This document shows positions 58,652 through 64,000 of a DNA stretch of 64,000 bases, piece by piece. The stretch lies in the NCBI RefSeq assembly GCF_030272615.1, contig NC_081415.1:260838425-260902424 (forward strand), given 5' to 3'. The notes under the pieces were generated by a model. That model was not told the DNA's origin. It searched no databases and worked only from the letters and a program-made list of their open reading frames with translations. The first letter of the stretch is position 1. Each line of letters starts with the position of its first letter. The DNA is from Cryptomeria japonica (taxonomy: Eukaryota > Streptophyta > Pinopsida > Cupressales > Cupressaceae). Both the position numbers and the translations under genes were made by a program.

Positions 58652-61600
58652 CTAACTGATTATTTTCTTTTGTTGAATTGGTGCTTTGGCTTTGAATGAC
58701 TTGTATGCTTTGAGTGCGTCCACCATGAACTTGTACCTGGGAATGATCACATTATCCATTTTTAGTTTGGCAATTGCTTGATTATCTTGAATATTGACCA
58801 AATCCCAAAAATATGAAGACATATCACAAGCTTCTAAGGCAACTGAAACAACACTGAGTCTCTTCATCTTATTTGCATCTGACACCTGTACATCTGTTAA
58901 CTCATAATTAATTCTGTCATGAACCTTGGTTAAGAGCAGTTACTTGTCCATTTGCTGAAATTGCTCTTTTATTGATACATCACCAATGACATTCATTGTA
59001 TCTTCTTTAATCTTCATCTTTATCTATTCACAAGCTATCAAGAGTTTTTGGTATTCATCCAAGCATTGCTTGATATTCTCAATTTTCCAACTTATACTTC
59101 TACACCATGTATGTGACTGATTTTCTTCTTTATGAGAGAAGACCATCTCAGCAATGAGTACATTCTTGTCTATTTTTGCCATCTTTTGGAATTCCTGTAA
59201 AGTATCTTGCCAAGACATCTCTTGCTCTTTAGCATTCTTCAATTCTGCTGCAATTTCTTGTTCCTTTTTCTCGATAATTCCTCTAGTGTGTGTCAATGTA
59301 GAAGTTGAAGCCAGCTCCAATTGTGTATCTGAAGAATCCACAATAGATTTGATGTAGGATGAAAGAACTTGAATTTGCTGCTTAAGTTGATCCTTCATTT
59401 CCTTATCTTTATTTGCTTTATCGATAAGGACAGTTACTGAAATTTGAAAATTATGAACAGCTCCCTCATGTGTTGTAGGACCAAGATCTAGCTATCTCAT
59501 ACTAAAATCAGCCTCATTAGCTTCAATTATATCTTTTTCGACAATTGGCTGAGCTATTTCAACACATAAGTTCCCTGAGGATGGATTAATCCCCAATCTA
59601 GATGCAACTTTAGTTTTCTTGGATTTAGCTATCCTGTGAAGTACAGGACCAAGATCCAACTGTGTCATACTAAAATCAGCCTCATTAGCTTCATTTATAT
59701 CTTTTTCGACAATTGGCTGAGCTATTTCAACACATAAGTTCCCTGAGGATGGATTAATCCCCAATCTGGATGCAACTTTAGTTTTCTTGGATTTAGCTGT
59801 CCTGTGAAGTACAGGACCAAGATCCCGCTATGTCATACTAAAATCAGCCTCATTAGCTTCATTTATATCTTTTTCGACAATTGGCTGAGCTATTTCAACA
59901 CATAAGTTCCCTGAGGATGGATTAATCCCCAATCTGGATGCAACTTTAGTTTTCTTGGATTTAGCTATCCTGTGAAGTACATTCGCGATTGTATCAAAAC
60001 TAGGAGTTACCAGCTGAACATTTCTCTTTTTATTATGTAAACTCTGTTGTAACCAAAATGATGAGGATGATGGCAATGATTCTTGATTGTTCACATATGC
60101 AGAGGTTAAAGATGTTAAATTATTTGGGAAGGGCGGAGACTGAATTTCAGCTTGAGCATCGTTTATTTCAAATTCCTCATGAATATCAAAATCATCATGT
60201 TGGGGTGAAGAAATAATGATAGCTGGTGAGACGAAAGGAAATTGCTGACTTTCAATACTGGGAGGATGCTGGGGTGAAGTGATTTCCAATTCATCTTCAA
60301 GTTCTTGAACAAGATTCACCATTTTTCCCTTTGTCTTTGATCTCTTCTTCTTTATGACAAAGCTAACTTCACATGCCTTGGCAAGATCCTTGCCTTTTTC
60401 TGGATCTTCTCCATCATCGCCTTCTTTGGAAACATTTTGGTGTGAAGCCATCCCTGGATTAGATCTCTGCGAATTAGCTGGAATGGAAGAACTTCCCTGT
60501 GCCCCATTTCTATCCTTTGAGGAATTAGCTTTATTTGAAGGTCTAGTTGCCGTAGACTCGATCCTCTTGCCTTTAACCCATTCGAAAGTCCTTCGAACCA
60601 CATAAGTTGATCTTTCTTGAATACTCCTTATTTTTGGAATTGACCAATTGATGGGTGGAAGTGGAAGAAGCTGAATCTTTTCAAAGTAGAAACCATCGAT
60701 CAAATCAGATTCATCATCTTCAATGCCATTTACATTTATTTCAATTCTATAATCAATTATCTGCTTAATAGAAAATCTCATCCAATCTCTTTTCCGCACT
60801 TCAAAATCATCTTCACAGTCTTGCCAAAAATCTTCCATATTAGGAAAGTGTTCAAATCTGACACCGAGCTCTAACTCTCCTGTAGCATATCCTTTGCTAT
60901 CAAAGGGAAATCTCATCTCATAAGGATACAAGTGAATCTTTGTTATAGACCTCTTGATACTTTGTGCGTCTGAATGGTTCTGACAGCTATAATAACCAAG
61001 TCCAATGGGAAAAGAAATAATACCCTTTCTTTTATTCCAACAAATTTTGTTGACTTGTGCAATCTGTCGGCAAACCTCAATGAGAACCAACTTATCTTCA
61101 ACAAACCTTGGCAACATGAGAGGGAAGCCATCATAACTACCTATCCGAATGTATGTGAACCTCGGAAACTGTATAAAATAACTACCAAATTTTTGAATCA
61201 GTGCTGCTGCTTCTAAGGATATTCTGAGTCCAATATTTCCCTGTAGTTCTCTTACTGTCAACATAGTGAAAGCATCATTAATCCTCCTGAAGTGATGATA
61301 ACTTTCCTCTAGCTGCAATTATGGATGATAATTGTAGATTTGGGTCATATCTTCATAAATGCCTTCAACATTTAATCCTAGCCATTTATTCATCCCAGCA
61401 ATAGCATAAAAGAGGTACGATGTCATGTAGAAGTTATTATTGTCCTTTAGTTTGAGTAACTGATCGCAAAGATTATCGTTGATAATCTCAGTCTAATTAA
61501 TGAACTGTATGCCCTCACATATGATATTAATAAATAAGAACATCCATCCTTCCAAGTCATTTGAGTCTTCATTTCCCGTGACCCGATTCAAGAAAATCAC

Positions 61601-62101
61601 CATATTAGCAATATCTTCCATCAGTAGAGACCTGTGAATTATTTTAGGAAGCTGTGTTTTTCCTTTCCTTGGCTTTGCTAACCATTTTCTGGCTATGCTA
61701 TTCAAGCACTGGGTTTCATTGTCAATAAAATAACTTTCGGCATATTCCCTGTTTACCTCCGTGAACTGATCTTTGAAAGGTAACCTGAAAGTTATAGCAA
61801 TAGAAAATGGATCAAGTTTGGCGACCACACCACCTTCTGTTGTGTTGATTTCCTTTGTCTCCAGATTAAATGCTTTCATGCATTCTAGAACTAACTCCGA
61901 ACATTGAGCCGATGTGGGATATCCTGCTATGTGAGCTAGTCCACTGTCTAATAATCTCTTAGCTGTCAAAGTCTTATCTTCCCTTGCCATCATTTTCCCA
62001 AAATCTGCAAGACTTACATTTCCCAGCTTGGTATCTCCAATATCTGGAAGTGAACATTTGAGAATGGGAGCATAATTGGGACTATGGAACTTGTATCTCA
62101 T
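58652..62101 (-). pseudogene. LORF-like gene, copy C: 1150-codon frame with six stops and no frameshift
   Basis: The start is ATG 62101 (MRYKFHSPN), with the frame open back to 62128; the end is at 58652. All parts share one frame. Stops at about 61493, 61319, 59828, 59492, 59024 and 58935 are TAG/TAA, some at positions where sister repeats have CAG. The order of conserved blocks matches LORF: a core with ELVLECMKAFN and AKLDPFSIAITFRLPF; FRRINDAFTML and FTYIRIGSYDGFPLMLP; FPIGLGYYSCQN with MEDFWQDCEDDFEVRKRDW; a basic Ser/Asn-rich linker; a 168-bp in-frame repeat; and a coiled-coil-like C-terminus (EKKEQEIAAELKNAKEQE). Function unknown. It may be an isolated host gene or part of an older related LTR. 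Confidence 0.72.
59476..59980 (-). repeat. Three in-frame 168-bp (56-codon) tandem repeats in copy C
   Basis: The shared CCTCATTAG anchor occurs at 59512, 59680 and 59848, exactly 168 bases apart. Each unit encodes VLHR[IT]AKSKKTKVAS, then RLGINPSSGNLCVEIAQPIV and EANEADFSM. The units are nearly identical, so the duplication is recent relative to the rest of the gene. Confidence 0.92.
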
Positions 62102-62128
62102 TATGCCAAAATGAAAAATAATACCCAC

Positions 62129-63278
62129 ACAACACTATTTTAAAGAGGATTGATAACTTTGTCAAAACATTTCGTGTGTTTTCTCCATATATTGAAAGCC
62201 TTCCGATATCAAGACATTTCCCATCGTGACATAAATCTTGTTTTGATTATTCGCCTCAACTTTCACCCTGATTTGCAATATCTGGCTACTGGAGTGGTTG
62301 CATCAACAAAATCTGACAAAAATTATCTCTGCGACTTGACTGAAAATCCATATCATTTGTTTTTAAAACTTATTTGAGATAACGTCATGGAGTGATTGAT
62401 TTCCTCTTATCGTTGGCAAGGAGGATGCTAGAAAAAGTCATGAAAATAAAACGTGTTTATTATTATGCCAAGAGACCACGTTACTTTGGGGAATTCTGCC
62501 AAACAGTTAACGTGCATTGTCAACAGTTAACAGGCATTGTCAAACAGTTCACGTGCATTGTCTGTGCATTCCACATTTCCCATGATTTGCAGCAGCATTT
62601 AAAAAAATGATATCAAAGACCAGCTCTATTGGAAACAACATTTAGTTCACACACCTTGTCACATTATCATTCCTTGAGACCACGTAATTGTGAGGGATGA
62701 TGCCAAATAGTGTATGTGTACTGCTGATAATCTCGGTATTCTTTGGGGAATTCTGCCAAACAATTAACATGCATTGTCAAACGCGTTTCCTATGCTTCCC
62801 TGGTGCATTCTTATCTGCCACAATATTCTGTCAAACAGTTCACATGCCACGTCAAGGCTCCCATGATTTGCATTTGACGTGTTCCATATCTCCTTGAGGC
62901 GGTCTTCCAAACAGTTAAACACCTGTGAGTGGCATTAATCCAAACACTTTGAGAGCTTCCTCGCAAACTCCATTCCATGCATATCCTGTATTCATCGCAT
63001 CCCCTGAGACCACGTTTCTTTAAGGAATTTTGTCAAATGGTTCGCATGCATTTTCTGTGCATTCAAGCATCTCATGAATATTGTCTATTCTTCCTCATTC
63101 TGCAACATTCAAACATGTTACGTATATTGGCTATTAGAGTAGTCATGACTACAACATCTTATGCGATTCCCTCTCTTCTTCAATGCTTTGATGAACGCTC
63201 ATAACTTGCTCTCTAAATCCTTCTTTTATTTATTGTTTTTCTTTAATATCTTTCCTTTCTTTGATAAAATCAATAAGA
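62129..63278. other. Upstream region of copy C with repeated GAATTCTGCCAAACAGTTAAC-type segments
   Basis: Variants of GAGACCACG, GGAATTCTGCCAAACAGTT and C[AG]TGCATTGTC recur at about 62470-62570, 62680-62790, 62820-62870 and 63000-63070. They include CACGTG at 62552 and TGCATGC-like sites near 63047. No gene was seen. Confidence 0.6.
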
Positions 63279-63510
63279 GGTTAAGAATGCTCAAAAATTG
63301 AGCATTTCTAACCTTCTTGACAAAGTGGGGCCCGAAAGGTTAAGAAATGGGGTTAGAAATGCTCAAATTTTGAGCATTCTTAACCTTTGGGGGATAGGTT
63401 AGAAATATGGGTTATAAATGCTCAAAAAGTGAGCATTTCTAACCTTTTTTTTTTTGGCAAAGGTTAAAAAAAAGAGGTTAAGAATGCTCAAAAACTGAGC
63501 ATTTCTAACC
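63279..63510. repeat. Array of four 35-bp near-perfect palindromes
   Basis: Units are at 63279-63313, 63351-63385, 63410-63444 and 63476-63510. Each runs GGTTA[AG]...ATGCTCAA then 3 to 5 bases then T[TG]GAGCATT...TAACC, giving arms of about 16 bp with one or two mismatches. Unit 2 is the reverse complement of unit 1 almost exactly. Confidence 0.93.
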
Positions 63511-64000
63511 TTGAGCTTCACGAACTATCCTTTAGACCTTAGAAACCATTGATCACAGCGAGGAAACAAGGGAGAGTGCAACCGATGCATTTGAACAACT
63601 TTTTAAGCACAAAAGATCAGACATATTAAAATAATTTAAAATATTAAATTATTATTTGAGAAATAATTTAAATATTTCAAATATATTGCTTTGGCCGGAG
63701 AAAAATGGCATAACTTTCAAACGGTAGGGAGTTAGGTTCTGAAATTTGAAACACATATCAATGAAAGGGAAAAAGGTCCACACGATTATTGACATCTCAT
63801 GAAAAAGCCTAGGATGAGATATTTAATCATTTTGGGGGCAACCGACACAAAAAATGGAAAGTTTAAAATATGCCAAAGTATGAACTGGGCTCAGGTGAAA
63901 GTTGGCCACACGACATAAAATGATGTTTAGATCCTGACTGTCATGCGATTTCCCTCAATTTATGGTAATTCTCAAAAACTCTTCCATTTTCAGGTTTTGG
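63511..64000. other. Spacer to window end, nothing recognised
   Basis: AT-rich, with AATATTTAAAT-type runs at 63625-63690. No gene, LTR end or repeat that I can support. Confidence 0.5.

Overview
This window is plant nuclear DNA made almost entirely of LTR retrotransposons nested inside one another. The diagnostic features are Ty3/gypsy elements of the Tat type (second, archaeal-type RNase H; gag zinc motif CX2HX4HX4C), a Ty1/copia element primed by initiator tRNA-Met (PBS TGGTATCAGAGCC), and a plant mobile domain (PMD) gene. No tRNA, rRNA, CRISPR array or clearly intact host gene was found. The very large elements and AT-rich spacers would suit a large-genome seed plant, possibly a conifer, but nothing here proves the species.

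Layout. (1) 1-6528: minus-strand Tat element (TatL), cut by the window start; 5' LTR, leader, gag and protease region are present. (2) 6529-10020: degraded spacer with a probable solo LTR at 8264-9201. (3) 10021-56301: one large minus-strand Ty3/gypsy element (BigLTR) with LTRs of about 5.8 kb. It has been invaded by a gag-only element (15934-20349), a solo LTR (20892-22477, perfect target duplication), a gag-protease-only copia element (CopiaN, 32816-37034) and a 16.6 kb Tat element (TatR, 38852-55428, perfect duplication CCACC). Removing the insertions leaves about 19.5 kb flanked by TGACC/AGACC. (4) 56302-64000: spacer, a 1150-codon decayed gene, its upstream region and an array of long palindromes.

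Genes. BigLTR carries gag, protease, RNase H, RT, RNase H and integrase, with one RNase H ahead of RT. Each of its LTRs holds a roughly 1200-codon reading frame (LORF) downstream of a TATA box, so LORF would be the first frame on the genomic RNA. The decayed gene at 58652-62101 is a diverged relative of LORF. TatR and TatL belong to one family; TatR also carries an antisense PMD gene with a small first exon and good splice sites.

Most notable: seven 25-nt hairpins (53116-53389) inside the antisense PMD intron keep a 5-bp stem through four stem sequences, with compensatory changes. Arrays of a GCGTCTGTGT motif occur in the gag leader and in the PMD intron, each time in the sense orientation of the adjacent gene. 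LTR divergence estimated by eye orders the insertions: BigLTR about 10%, CopiaN about 4%, TatR about 1%.
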